Shown: piece by piece, positions 36,243-44,873 of the stretch | How positions within the stretch are numbered: the first letter of the stretch is position 1 | Layout: each line of letters starts with the position of its first letter | Assembly: GCF_036010505.1 (NCBI RefSeq) | Contig: NZ_CP108569.1 | Coordinates: forward strand, 6,960,001-7,024,000 | Source of the DNA: Streptomyces sp. NBC_01197 | GTDB lineage: Bacteria > Actinomycetota > Actinomycetes > Streptomycetales > Streptomycetaceae | Reading direction: 5' to 3' | DNA length: 64,000 nt | Translations under genes and position numbers: made by a program | Notes under the pieces: generated by a model | Told to the model about the DNA's origin: nothing | The model's input: the letters and a program-made list of their open reading frames with translations, nothing else | Database searches by the model: none

Positions 36243-36887
36243 TCAGCGCGGCGACGTGGCGGCCGGGCCGGGCCCTCCGACTCCCTCGGCTCCGTCGTCC
36301 GGGGGTGCTCCCAGCTTCCAGTCGAGTCCGTACCGCTGGAACAGTTCGGCCCGCAGCAGCGCGTACGGCATGGGCGCCCCCGGCAGCAACTGGGCGAAGA
36401 CCGTGCCCATCAGCTGGGCGCGCAGCAGCGGGTAGTCGGTGTCCGGGTCGGGTGATCCGTACCGCTCAACGGCCGAGCGCAGGACCCGGGCGAGCTGCTG
36501 CTGCTCGGGGCACTGGACGAATCCCTGTTCCTGGAGGATTCCGGCCATATGTGTCCGCATCAGTACGGGGTGGTCGGCGGCCAGCCCCAGGATCGCGTCG
36601 ATGGCCCGTGCCAGCAGCTCCTGACCGTCGTCGGTGTGCGGCTCGCGTTCCAGGGCCGCCGAGAGCGTGCGGTGCATCAGGCGGTGTACGGCGGACTGCA
36701 GCAGATACCGCTTGCCCGGGAAGTAGTACGAGACGAGGCCGCGGGCGGATCCGGCGCGGTCGGCGATATCCGCGAGTGTCGTCGCCTCGTATCCGCGCTC
36801 ACCGACAAGATCCACTGTGGCCTGCAGAAGCCGCTCGCGGGAACGCCGCCGCAACTCCTCATTGACCGATTGGCTGCGCGGGGACAT
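36243..36887 (-). CDS. TetR-family regulator
   Basis: A 214-residue regulator. The N-terminal helix-turn-helix is ATTLADIADRAGSARGLVSYYFPGKRYLL at residues about 35-65, followed by an all-helical ligand-binding domain with no recognisable signature. ATG 36887 is preceded by GGAGT. An inverted repeat, GTTGxCTG-N5-CAGxCAAC, lies 13 bases upstream of its start and is probably its own operator. No efflux pump or other obvious target is adjacent. Confidence 0.87.
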   Translation of the reverse strand: MSPRSQSVNEELRRRSRERLLQATVDLVGERGYEATTLADIADRAGSARGLVSYYFPGKRYLLQSAVHRLMHRTLSAALEREPHTDDGQELLARAIDAILGLAADHPVLMRTHMAGILQEQGFVQCPEQQQLARVLRSAVERYGSPDPDTDYPLLRAQLMGTVFAQLLPGAPMPYALLRAELFQRYGLDWKLGAPPDDGAEGVGGPGPAATSPR

Positions 36888-36900
36888 GCTTTACTCCTGC

Positions 36901-36921
36901 GTTGACTGGCTCTCAGCCAAC
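36901..36921. promoter_or_regulatory. Putative TetR operator
   Basis: The half-sites GTTGACTG and CAGCCAAC form a symmetric 8-5-8 dyad just upstream of the TetR start. TATAAT at 36922-36927 adjoins it. This is the expected place for autoregulation. Confidence 0.55.
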
Positions 36922-37101
36922 TATAATCAGCGCAACCTGCAAAGGGCCCCGTCAGGGGCCGTTCTGCGGGCAACGCCCGGACCGGGCGGCGCGGGGGACC
37001 GTCCGGTTTCGGGTGTCCTGCTGTCCCCGCCCGTAGATTGGCAGCCGCTCTCGGTAGTTCGGGTGATTCCTCGGTGAGCTGGATCCGGTCGCGCCGTCGT
37101 G

Positions 37102-37806
37102 TCAGCCGACGAGATCCAGGACCGGACGGAGTGCGTCCGGGCGCTCGGCGGCCGGGAGGTGGTCCACGAAATGGACCGCGCAGCCCAGTTCCCGGGCACC
37201 GCCGTCGGCGCGGCGGTCGTCACCGACCATCAGGGTCTCGGCGGGATCCTGGCCCAGCGCCTCGCAGGCGGCGCGGAAGAGCCGGACGTCGGGTTTCTGG
37301 ATGCGGTGCTCGTACGACAAGGTGTAGTGGTCCACGTACGGATCGACCCCGTGGGCGCGGAACACGGGCCGGAGGTCCCAGCCGATGTTGCTCACCACGC
37401 CGACCCCGATCCCGCGGGCGTGCAGGGTGCTGAGCACCTCGGCCGTGTCCGGGTAGGGGCTCCAGGCGTCCGCTCTCATGTGACGTGCGTAGAGGGCGTC
37501 GTACAGGGCCGGATCCGGCAGCTCGACCTGACGGGCGAGTCCCGTGTACGCGGCGCGGTGCTGCTCGGCGCCCTCGTCGCGGGATGCCCACAGCGCGGCG
37601 AGCGAGGGCGGTACCCGCTCGGGGCTCGGGCCGCCGGGCTGTGCGCCCGCAGCCGTCAACTCCGCTGTGCGGAGGGCGAATTCATCCCGGTCCAGCGTGC
37701 GGCCCGCCTCGTCCAGGGTGGCGCGCAGCCACGTCGCGACGGGCTCGGTCCTGAAGAGCGTCCCGGAGAAGTCGAAGAGTACGGCCTTGATCGTCATGGG
37801 GGGCAT
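37102..37806 (-). CDS. HAD-superfamily hydrolase
   Basis: 234 residues. Motif I is VLFDFSGTLFR (nucleophile Asp, with Phe-Ser in place of the usual Asp-Gly-Thr pattern around the second Asp). Motif II is the Ser in VGVVSNIGWD, motif III the Lys of IQKPDVRLF, and motif IV GDDRRADGGA. The second motif-I Asp is replaced by Ser (DFSGT), as in some haloacid-dehalogenase-like or phosphonatase-like members, so general acid catalysis may be altered. GGGA favours the ATG at 37806; ATG 37797 is the alternative. The substrate is unknown. Confidence 0.8.
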   Translation of the reverse strand: MPPMTIKAVLFDFSGTLFRTEPVATWLRATLDEAGRTLDRDEFALRTAELTAAGAQPGGPSPERVPPSLAALWASRDEGAEQHRAAYTGLARQVELPDPALYDALYARHMRADAWSPYPDTAEVLSTLHARGIGVGVVSNIGWDLRPVFRAHGVDPYVDHYTLSYEHRIQKPDVRLFRAACEALGQDPAETLMVGDDRRADGGARELGCAVHFVDHLPAAERPDALRPVLDLVG

Positions 37807-37868
37807 TATTTCCCGTCGTCCGGCTGTCACGCAGGCGTCGGTGTCATCGCCGGCACCGGCCGCCACCA

Positions 37869-38804
37869 CTATCCGAGCGCGCGCAGTCCCGGGATGAACG
37901 CCACCAGCAGTGGCACGACCGGCACCAGCGAGGCGGCGGCGGTCAGCCGCAGCCTGCGGCCGGCGGTGAGGCGCGGGGCCGCGTTCAGCAGCCGGTCGAC
38001 TCGGTGCGGAAGCTCCGCGTCGGGGGTCGGGCAGGGGCCGAAAACGCCGCGGTGCTCGTTGAGTTGTACCAGCGCGAGCGCGATGGTCAGCCGCCCGAAC
38101 CGGCGCGAAGCCACATCGTCGGCGGCCAGTTCCACCAGCCGGTGCATCTCGTTGCGGAAGGCGGCGAAGACCGGAATCTGCGGGAAGCCCACGGCCAGCG
38201 CGGCCGAGCAGTGCAGCAGCCAGTCGTGGCGGGCCCGGGCATGGCCCTGCTCATGGGCGAGCACGGCATCGAGCTGACGGCCTTTCAGCCCCCGAAGGGC
38301 CGCCGTGGTGATGACCAGCTGGGGAGCCGTGCCGGGCAGCCACCAGGCATCGGGGCGCTCGCCCTCCAGTACGACGAGGCGCTCGCTGCCCGGTTCCTCG
38401 CCGGGCAGCACGGGGGAGCGCACCAGCAGTTCCCTGTGGCTCTGCCGGCGCGCGGCCCGTGCGCGGCGGATCTCCCTGGTGAGCATCACGGCCGTCCAGA
38501 CACCGCAGGCGGCCAGTACCGTCGCTGTCGCCGCCGACCACTGCGCGTACGTGCCGAGGGCGTACGCCTCCACCACGGCGTGCGGGGCGGGGGCGAAGAG
38601 GTGGCCCCGTACGAGCTGCCAGGCCGCCGACGCGCTGAAGGTCATCGCCAGCGCGAAGCAGAGCAGTACGGCGGCAACCACGCACTGCCACACCCACAGC
38701 GCCACCACGGGCTCCCGCTCGGGCCACTGCGCGCGTGCCAGAAGCCGCGGTGCCGCAACAGCAGCCACGGCTCCGAGTAGCAACAGCGCTAGGGAGACCA
38801 CCAT
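37869..38804 (-). CDS. M56-family membrane metallopeptidase (BlaR1-like)
   Basis: A 311-residue integral membrane zinc protease. Three N-terminal transmembrane helices lead to the cytosolic protease loop with AVLAHEQGHARARHDWL (HExxH variant HEQGH), LAADDVASRRFG as the third-ligand region, and a final helix near the C-terminus. It lacks a sensor domain. Members usually sit beside a BlaI/CopY-type repressor that they inactivate; here none is present, but a DUF5134 gene is close by as in many Streptomyces. ATG 38804 begins the first membrane helix. Confidence 0.87.
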   Translation of the reverse strand: MVVSLALLLLGAVAAVAAPRLLARAQWPEREPVVALWVWQCVVAAVLLCFALAMTFSASAAWQLVRGHLFAPAPHAVVEAYALGTYAQWSAATATVLAACGVWTAVMLTREIRRARAARRQSHRELLVRSPVLPGEEPGSERLVVLEGERPDAWWLPGTAPQLVITTAALRGLKGRQLDAVLAHEQGHARARHDWLLHCSAALAVGFPQIPVFAAFRNEMHRLVELAADDVASRRFGRLTIALALVQLNEHRGVFGPCPTPDAELPHRVDRLLNAAPRLTAGRRLRLTAAASLVPVVPLLVAFIPGLRALG

Positions 38805-38989
38805 GGTCGTCAGTTTATGGAGTCGGTGTGTCGCCGGGGTATGGCCTGGCTCCGCAAGTGACGCAGGACACGGTCGGGTTCCGCCGGAAAGGGGGAAGAA
38901 TTTTTCGCCGGACAGTGCGAAGAACCGTGGGCGGGGCGGCCGTTGACCGCGCCAGGTCCGCTCCGGCCGGACGTCGCGGGCGAGCGGGG

Positions 38990-39604
38990 TCAGATCGTCA
39001 GCAGCATCGCGAACATGGCCGTTCCCATGGCCAGCCGGCAGGCGAGCGCCAGCTCCGGACGGGCCCCCCAGCCGATGACGCCGCCGGATCCGCCACCCGC
39101 CGCACCACCCGGCGCGGCTCCGGCCACCGCCGTCGCGGGGACCAGGGTCGCGCCCGCGCGCAGGACGTACACGGCGTAGTAGACAAGCAGCGCTCCGGTG
39201 AGCAGCGGAACCCCGCCTGCCGAGTGCGACATGTGATCCATGGTTCCGCCGTGCGCTCCGCCCATCGCCATCCCCGTTGCCCCGGGCGTCATCGTGAGCG
39301 CCATGTAGACCATGGCGAGCGAGCCGACCAGATGGTGCAGATGGTGAGCGCTCGTGCGGAGCTGCCACAGCGCCCGGAGGCCGCCCGCAGCGAAGACCGC
39401 GGTGAGCGCCGTCCACCCCCACTCCGGGAGAGCGGCCACCGCCGCGGGCAGAGCCATCGCCGCCATACCGAACCCCATCACCGCGTCGCTCCCCGCAGCC
39501 GTCCGTGCCTGCTGCGACGTACTGCGCATCCGCAGCAGGCAGTAGGCCCCGCTCGTCGCGCTCAGTGCCATCAGCAGCCAGCCGGCCATCGCTGATCCGT
39601 GCAC
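38990..39604 (-). CDS. DUF5134 membrane protein
   Basis: A 204-residue membrane protein with about six hydrophobic helices. A His/Met/Asp-rich loop around residue 120 (MGGAHGGTMDHMSHSAGG) could bind copper or another metal. GTG 39604 has GGGGAGG upstream; the ATG five codons later is an alternative. It lies upstream of the M56 peptidase gene with 185 bases between them, containing no other gene. The pairing with an M56 protease recurs in actinomycetes and suggests metal or envelope stress, but the function is unknown. Confidence 0.82.
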   Translation of the reverse strand: MHGSAMAGWLLMALSATSGAYCLLRMRSTSQQARTAAGSDAVMGFGMAAMALPAAVAALPEWGWTALTAVFAAGGLRALWQLRTSAHHLHHLVGSLAMVYMALTMTPGATGMAMGGAHGGTMDHMSHSAGGVPLLTGALLVYYAVYVLRAGATLVPATAVAGAAPGGAAGGGSGGVIGWGARPELALACRLAMGTAMFAMLLTI

Positions 39605-39796
39605 GGCATACCTCCCCGTTCGACGCGTCAGCCCGTCCGGGCGTCCCCCTCGACGCATCGATGCCCCTGCCGGGCGGAGCGCACGCGAGCGCAGGGGGGC
39701 ACGGGGGAGCGCGTCGCAGGCGCGTTACTGTCTGTGCAGCACCGTCCGGACAGGTCCGGACCGGCCGGATCCGCCTTCGACGGGAGATATCACCCC

Positions 39797-40378
39797 ATGG
39801 ACACCGCCCCCGACCGGATCACTTTCAGGGACGCGGCAGAGACCGACGTACCGGCGCTCGTCACCTTGATCGAGTCGGCCTACCGCGGCGACACCAGCCG
39901 CACCGGCTGGACCACGGAGGCGGACATCCTGGACGGCCGGCGCACCGACCCGGACGGGGTGCGCGCAGTCATCGCCGCGCCCGCCAGCCGGCTGATGGTG
40001 GTGGAGCGCGACGGTGAGCCGGTCGCCTGCTGCCAGTTGGAGCGGCGCGGCCACGCGGCCTACTTCGGCATGTTCGCGGTGAGTCCGGCTCTGCAGGGCG
40101 CGGGGCTCGGCAAGCGGATCATCGCGGAGGCCGAACGCCGGGTGTCCACGGAGTGGGGCGCCGATGAGATGCATATGACGGTCATCTCGGTACGGGACGA
40201 CCTCATCGCCTGGTACGAGCGGCGCGGCTACCGCCGTACGGGGAGGATGTTCCCCTTCCCATACGGCGACGAGCGCTTCGGCATCCCGCTCCGCGACGAC
40301 CTCCAGTTCGAGCTGCTGGTCAAGCTGCTCCCGGCTGAGATCCCCGGCGCGGGAACGGAGTATGCGGGAACGGAGTAG
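39797..40378 (+). CDS. GNAT-family N-acetyltransferase
   Basis: A 193-residue acetyl-CoA-dependent transferase. The fold runs from ITFRDAAETDVPALVTLIESAYRG to the acetyl-CoA pyrophosphate loop FAVSPALQGAGLGKRIIAEAE (Q/RxxGxG/A pattern) and the closing ISVRDDLIAWYERRGYRRTG. The substrate is unknown. ATG 39797 has GGGAGA upstream. It is divergent from the DUF5134 gene and ends against a small hairpin before the convergent phosphodiesterase gene. Confidence 0.87.
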   Translation: MDTAPDRITFRDAAETDVPALVTLIESAYRGDTSRTGWTTEADILDGRRTDPDGVRAVIAAPASRLMVVERDGEPVACCQLERRGHAAYFGMFAVSPALQGAGLGKRIIAEAERRVSTEWGADEMHMTVISVRDDLIAWYERRGYRRTGRMFPFPYGDERFGIPLRDDLQFELLVKLLPAEIPGAGTEYAGTE

Positions 40379-40380
40379 CA

Positions 40381-40399
40381 GCGGTCAGGCCGTGACCGC
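40381..40399. terminator. Hairpin between GNAT and GDPD genes
   Basis: GCGGTCA/TGACCGC stem with a 5-base loop between convergent stops. A near copy of the sequence starts at 40409 at the end of the GDPD gene. Confidence 0.5.
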
Positions 40400-40412
40400 C
40401 CGTGCACGGCGG

Positions 40413-41096
40413 TCAGGCCGTGAACCGCCCGGTGCGCCGGATCTCCGGGTAGTCGGTGGTCGCACCGTCCAGGTCCAGCGCCCGGACCAGCCGCAGATGG
40501 TCCTGAGTGTTCACCACCCAGCCGAGCACCTTCAGGCCTTCCGCGTGAGCCTTCTCGACGGTCTCCAGGGTCAGCCTGCGGATGTTCAGCGCCACTGTCG
40601 CGGCGCCGACGGCCTTCGCGCGGGCCACGATGTCCGGGCCCCAGCGGCTCGCGATGAGCACCGTCCGTACGCCCGGCACGAGTGCGGCGATCTCGCGCAC
40701 CGCCTCGTCGTGGAACGACGAGACCTCGACCCGTCCGGCCAGGTCGCGCCGGAGCATCACCTCGGCGAGCGCCCGCGCGGCGGCGGCGTCCTTGATCTCG
40801 GCCTGAATCGGGGAGCGGACCGCGTCCAGCACCTCTTCGAAGACCGGGATCCGCTCGCCCTGGCCGGCGTCGAGCTCACGCAGCTCGGCGAGCGTCCGGT
40901 CGGCGATGGCTCCCTTGCCGTTCGTCGTGCGGTCCACGTCCGTGTCGTGCATGACGACGAGTGAGCCGTCCTTGCTCAGATGCAGGTCGAGCTCGATGGC
41001 GTCCATACCCGCCTGTTCCGCGTGGCGGAAGGACCGCAGGGTGTTCTCCGGCTCGACGCCCATGACCCCGCGATGTCCGATGATGAGGAGACTCAA
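40413..41096 (-). CDS. Glycerophosphodiester phosphodiesterase family protein
   Basis: A 227-residue TIM-barrel GDPD. Catalytic segments are IGHRGVMGVEPENTLRSF (His-Arg and Glu), DAIELDLHLSKDGSLVVMHDTDVDRTTNG (metal ligands and second His) and IQAEIKD. It hydrolyses glycerophosphodiesters to glycerol-3-phosphate and an alcohol. There is no signal peptide, so it is cytoplasmic. The start codon is TTG at 41096, supported by GAGAGAA upstream and by the fact that GDPDs begin immediately before the GHRG strand. TTG starts are otherwise rare in this window. Confidence 0.92.
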   Translation of the reverse strand: MSLLIIGHRGVMGVEPENTLRSFRHAEQAGMDAIELDLHLSKDGSLVVMHDTDVDRTTNGKGAIADRTLAELRELDAGQGERIPVFEEVLDAVRSPIQAEIKDAAAARALAEVMLRRDLAGRVEVSSFHDEAVREIAALVPGVRTVLIASRWGPDIVARAKAVGAATVALNIRRLTLETVEKAHAEGLKVLGWVVNTQDHLRLVRALDLDGATTDYPEIRRTGRFTA

Positions 41097-41388
41097 GGTT
41101 CTCTCGCTTCCGTCGACGGCGGCTCTCGCGTGGCATTGCTACCCAGCTGGCAGAGCCGCAGCCTAACGTTCCGGATCCGTCACTGTCCCGGCTCCCGCGA
41201 TGCCGCCAAGTGCCCGCGTTTCCGGTCGGCGGGCGGATTTCCGGCCGTCGGACCGGACCGGACCATGAATTTGCCGAAGTGCGGTTTTTCCGGGCCCAGT
41301 GGGGCGGAAGCGGTTTCACTCGGGGGCGATGGCAGGAAGATTCGCTGCGATCAAGGGGGTTCAGCGGGACAATCTACTGTATGCGGCC
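41097..41388. other. Intergenic stretch upstream of the DUF6421 operon
   Basis: About 290 bases between the divergent GDPD and DUF6421 promoters. It includes CGGACCGGACCGGACC-type short repeats near 41250 but no credible gene. The operon promoter and LexA-like box follow immediately and are listed separately. Confidence 0.5.
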
Positions 41389-41418
41389 TTGAACGAGTGT
41401 TCCGAACACGGATACGGT
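41389..41418 (+). promoter_or_regulatory. DUF6421 operon promoter with LexA/SOS-box match
   Basis: TTGAAC (41389-41394), an 18-base spacer and TACGGT (41413-41418) form the promoter. TGAACGAGTGTTCC (41390-41403) matches the actinobacterial/Bacillus LexA consensus CGAACRNRYGTTYC at 13 of 14 positions and overlaps the -35. The same bases also give a GTGTTC-C-GAACAC palindrome (41397-41409), so a different regulator is possible. Confidence 0.55.
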
Positions 41419-41461
41419 GTCCCGGCGGGTTGACGGCAATTTCTGCTGTGGAGGAAGTGAC

Positions 41462-42862
41462 ATGACGAAAATTCTTGTGCCGGACGCAGTCGGCGGCGGT
41501 ATATCCGGCGCCCGGCGGGTGGTTGAGCACCCGGCCTGGCCCGTCCTCAAGAACGCCGTCGAGGAGATCAGGCCCTGGCAGTCGAAGGACGGTTCCATCG
41601 ACTTCGAGGCCGAGGGAGCCCCGTCCCGTACCGCCGTCGACGCCGCGATCGCGCGGGTGACGGACGCTGTCGAGGAGCTCTCCCCACTCCTGCCGCACGA
41701 CGCCGCGTACCACCGGGCGCTCGTCGCCGACCTCCGCAAGTGGGCCGCCGGCGGATTCGACGTCCCGGACTTCCTGGACTCGCTGCTCGCCTTCCACCCG
41801 GCCGACCTGCGCGCCGACGGACTCCAGCACCTGGTCGTCTTCGCGATGTACACGCAGAACGGCAACCCGGACCGCAATCTCGAAGCTGTCGTGCTGCGCA
41901 TGGTCTGGCCGGACTGGCTCTCCGAGCTGGAAGCCACCCGCTACGACAACCCGCTGTTCTGCGGCATCACCTTCGAGGACTTCACGTCCGGTTACGACAC
42001 CAACTCCGCGGTGCTCTTCCCGGAGACCATCGCCGTACGCGAGGCCCCCGACCGCTTCACCTGGGGCGGCATCTTCTGCGACCGCGAGGCGGCACGCTTC
42101 CGGGCGGTCACGGAGGCCGCGGTGAAGGTCCTGCGGCTCGAACTGCCCGAGGACATCCAGGAGATGGTCTCCGACCAGGAGCGCTGCCAGCAGGCTTTCG
42201 TGCTGTGGGACATGGTCCACGACCGCACCCACAGCCACGGCGACCTGCCGTTCGACCCTTTCATGATCAAGCAGCGCCAGCCGTTCTGGATGTACGGCCT
42301 CGAAGAGCTGCGCTGCGACCTCACCGCCTTCCGGGAGGCCGTGCGTCTTGAGGCCGATGGCTTCGGGCAGGGCCGAGACGTCCAGTACGCCGTGCTCTTC
42401 GACCGGATGTTCCGCTTCCCCGTGACCGGCGAGCGTGTGCGCAACTACGACGGACTCGGCGGCCAGCTGCTCTTCGCCTATCTGCACCAGCACGACGTGG
42501 TGCGCTGGACCGACAGCACCCTGAAGATCGACTGGGAGCGCGCCCCGCAGGTCACCAACCAGCTCTGCGCGGAGATCGAGGACCTGTACCGGGCCGGTAT
42601 CGACCGCCCCAAGCTCGTCCACTGGTTCGCCGCCTACGACCTGGTCTCCCGCTATCTCGCCCCGCACCCGGGGTCGCGCTGGGCCAAGGGTCCGGACGCC
42701 CTGGATCTGAGCCAGCCGCCGCGTAAACTTGTGGATGAAGTGCTTGCGGACGAGTTTCCGCTCAGCATGTTCTATGAGGCCCTCGCCAAGAAGCTGAAGA
42801 GTGTGGTCGCCTCGACAAAGGGCATCACCGCGGCGGGCACCCACGAGCGGGAAGCGGCGTGA
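41462..42862 (+). CDS. DUF6421 family protein
   Basis: A 466-residue cytoplasmic protein of a family I recognise from Streptomyces genomes (DUF6421) but whose function is unknown. It has no signal peptide or membrane helix. A central segment contains WDMVHDRTHSHGDLPFDPFM, with His and Asp residues that could form a metal site, and WMYGLEELRCDLTAFREAVRLE shortly after. The C-terminal SRWAKGPDALDLSQPPRKLVDE is basic. These resemble the HD/HExxx arrangement of metal hydrolases only loosely. ATG 41462 has GGAGGAAG upstream. It is the first gene of a three-gene operon with a possible LexA box. Confidence 0.75.
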   Translation: MTKILVPDAVGGGISGARRVVEHPAWPVLKNAVEEIRPWQSKDGSIDFEAEGAPSRTAVDAAIARVTDAVEELSPLLPHDAAYHRALVADLRKWAAGGFDVPDFLDSLLAFHPADLRADGLQHLVVFAMYTQNGNPDRNLEAVVLRMVWPDWLSELEATRYDNPLFCGITFEDFTSGYDTNSAVLFPETIAVREAPDRFTWGGIFCDREAARFRAVTEAAVKVLRLELPEDIQEMVSDQERCQQAFVLWDMVHDRTHSHGDLPFDPFMIKQRQPFWMYGLEELRCDLTAFREAVRLEADGFGQGRDVQYAVLFDRMFRFPVTGERVRNYDGLGGQLLFAYLHQHDVVRWTDSTLKIDWERAPQVTNQLCAEIEDLYRAGIDRPKLVHWFAAYDLVSRYLAPHPGSRWAKGPDALDLSQPPRKLVDEVLADEFPLSMFYEALAKKLKSVVASTKGITAAGTHEREAA

Positions 42863-42888
42863 GGGCCCGCGGGCAGGAGGCGGAGACG

Positions 42889-43635
42889 ATGAGCAAGGGA
42901 TCGCTTGACGGAGCCGTGGTGGCGGTGGCCGGGGCGGCGGGCCCGGCGGGCCGCGCGGCGTTGCTGAGGCTGGCCGAGGCCGGGGCGGTAGTGGTCGGCG
43001 CCGACTCCGACGTCGCCCGGCTCGCCGAGGCGGTGGACGCGGCGCGCTACGCGCACGGCGGCGCCACCGTCACCGGAGAGACGGTCGATCTGCTGGATCT
43101 GGAGGCCACGCGGGCTTGGGCCGACCGTACGGAGGCCGAATTCGGCCGTATCGACGGTCTGGTGCACTTGGTGGGCGGCTGGCGCGGCAGCCCCACCTTC
43201 TCCGAGACCGGCATCGCCGACTGGAACCTGCTGGAGAAGCTGCTCATCCGAACGGTGCAGCACACCTCGCTGGCGTTCCACGACGCGCTGCTGCGCAGCG
43301 ACCGCGGCCGGTACGTGCTGATCAGCGCGGCCGGTGCGTCCAAGCCCACCGCGGGCAATGCCGCATACGCGGCGGCGAAGGCGGCGGCCGAGGCCTGGAC
43401 GCTGGCGCTCGGCGACGCCTTCCGTAAGGCGGGTGGCGAGGACGGTCCCCGGACGGCCGCAGCCGTCCTGGTGATCAAGGCTCTGGTACACGACGCAATG
43501 CGTGCCGAGCGTCCCAATGCGAAGTTCTCGGGCTTCACCGACGTCGCGCAGCTGGCCGAGGCCATCGCAGGTGTCTGGGACCAGCCCGCCGGAGATGTGA
43601 ACGGAAAGCGCCTGTGGCTGACACCCGCCCCGTGA
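42889..43635 (+). CDS. Short-chain dehydrogenase/reductase
   Basis: A 248-residue Rossmann-fold oxidoreductase. The nucleotide loop VAGAAGPAGRAAL is a degenerate TGxxxGxG. HLVGGWRG replaces the common NAG motif. Ser in YVLISAAG and the Tyr-Lys pair in NAAYAAAKAA complete the catalytic triad. The substrate is unknown. ATG 42889 is preceded by an excellent AGGAGG. A GTG at 42859 overlapping the DUF6421 stop is in frame but has no ribosome site. Its last 22 bases overlap the next gene, so the two are expressed together. Confidence 0.85.
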   Translation: MSKGSLDGAVVAVAGAAGPAGRAALLRLAEAGAVVVGADSDVARLAEAVDAARYAHGGATVTGETVDLLDLEATRAWADRTEAEFGRIDGLVHLVGGWRGSPTFSETGIADWNLLEKLLIRTVQHTSLAFHDALLRSDRGRYVLISAAGASKPTAGNAAYAAAKAAAEAWTLALGDAFRKAGGEDGPRTAAAVLVIKALVHDAMRAERPNAKFSGFTDVAQLAEAIAGVWDQPAGDVNGKRLWLTPAP

Positions 43636-44693
43636 GGACCGATGCCGTACGCCACCACGACCCGCAGATCCGTGGGTTCGCCAGTGACAACTACGCGGGT
43701 GCGCACCCGGAGGTCCTGGCCGCGCTCGCCGTCGCCAACGGCGGGCATCAGATCGCGTACGGCGAGGACGCCTACACCGACCACCTCCAGCGGCTGATCC
43801 ACAGCCACTTCGGCCAGAGCGCCGAGGTGTTCCCGGTCTTCAACGGCACCGGGGCCAACGTCGTCGCGCTGCAGGCGCTCACTGACCGGTGGGGCGCCGT
43901 CGTCGCGGCCGAGACGGCCCACATCAACGTGGACGAGGGCGGCGCCCCCGAGCGGGTCGCCGGGCTGAAACTCCTCACCGTACCCACGCCCGACGGCAAG
44001 CTCACCCCTGAGCTGATCGACCGTCAGGCGTTCGGCTGGGACGACGAGCACCGGGCGATGCCGCAGGTCGTCTCGATCACCCAGAACACCGAACTCGGCA
44101 CGGTCTACACACCCGATGAGATCCGGGCCATCTGCGAGCACGCCCACGGCTACGGGATGAAGGTGCATCTCGACGGGGCCCGGATAGCCAACGCCGCGGC
44201 ATCGCTCGACGTACCGATGCGCGCCTTCACCAACGCGGTGGGCGTGGACATCCTCTCCTTCGGCGGCACGAAGAACGGCGCGCTCTTCGGCGAGGCCGTC
44301 GTGGTGCTCAACCCGGACGCCGTGCGGCACATGAAGCATGTGCGGAAGATGTCGATGCAGCTGGCGTCCAAGATGCGCTTCGTGTCGGTGCAGCTGGAGG
44401 CGCTGCTCACCGGCGACCTGTGGCTGCGCAACGCCCGCCACGCCAACACCATGGCCCAGCGCCTCGCCGCGGGGGTGCGCCAGACGGACGGGGTCGAGAT
44501 CCTGCACGACGTCCAGGCCAACGCGGTGTTCGCGCGGCTGCCGCACGACGTCAGCGAGCGGCTGCAGAAGCGCTACCGCTTCTACTTCTGGGACGAGCCG
44601 GCCGGCGATGTCCGCTGGATGTGCTCCTTCGACACCACGGAGGAAGACGTGGACGGCTTCCTGCTGGCGCTGAAGGAAGAGCTGGCCCGCTGA
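43614..44693 (+). CDS. Threonine-aldolase / beta-eliminating-lyase family PLP enzyme
   Basis: A 359-residue fold type I PLP enzyme. FASDNYAGAHPEVL opens the enzyme. HINVDEGGAPE and VSITQNTELGTVY line the cofactor site, KVHLDGARIANAA holds the PLP-pairing Asp-Gly-Ala-Arg, and the Schiff-base Lys is in LSFGGTKNGA. This is the low-specificity L-threonine aldolase pattern, cleaving threonine or related beta-hydroxy amino acids to glycine and an aldehyde. The GTG start at 43614 lies inside the SDR gene (22-base overlap). It ends the DUF6421 operon before a strong hairpin. Confidence 0.88.
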   Translation: MADTRPVRTDAVRHHDPQIRGFASDNYAGAHPEVLAALAVANGGHQIAYGEDAYTDHLQRLIHSHFGQSAEVFPVFNGTGANVVALQALTDRWGAVVAAETAHINVDEGGAPERVAGLKLLTVPTPDGKLTPELIDRQAFGWDDEHRAMPQVVSITQNTELGTVYTPDEIRAICEHAHGYGMKVHLDGARIANAAASLDVPMRAFTNAVGVDILSFGGTKNGALFGEAVVVLNPDAVRHMKHVRKMSMQLASKMRFVSVQLEALLTGDLWLRNARHANTMAQRLAAGVRQTDGVEILHDVQANAVFARLPHDVSERLQKRYRFYFWDEPAGDVRWMCSFDTTEEDVDGFLLALKEELAR

Positions 44694-44749
44694 ACCGATC
44701 CCCGTCGAGCCGATCCGCGGGGGCGTAAAGCGGACGCGTAGAGGCGTAA

Positions 44750-44794
44750 AGGTGCGACCTACCGGAAAGTGATTGATTCCGGTCGGTCGCACCT
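44750..44794. terminator. Bidirectional hairpin terminator
   Basis: A 17-pair stem with a single mismatch (44750-44767 with 44777-44794) and a 9-base loop lies between two convergent genes. Confidence 0.85.
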
Positions 44795-44873
44795 CGTGTG
44801 TTCATGGTCCACCGTGCCAGGCCGGGCGGGCCGTCCTGCGGGCCGGGCCGGTCCCGGTGTCGGCGACCCGGTG

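Noticed and set aside
42889..43635. SDR as the missing 2-keto-3-deoxy-acid dehydrogenase
   Set aside because: It is translationally tied to DUF6421 and a PLP enzyme, lacks the GntR site, and has a degenerate cofactor loop.
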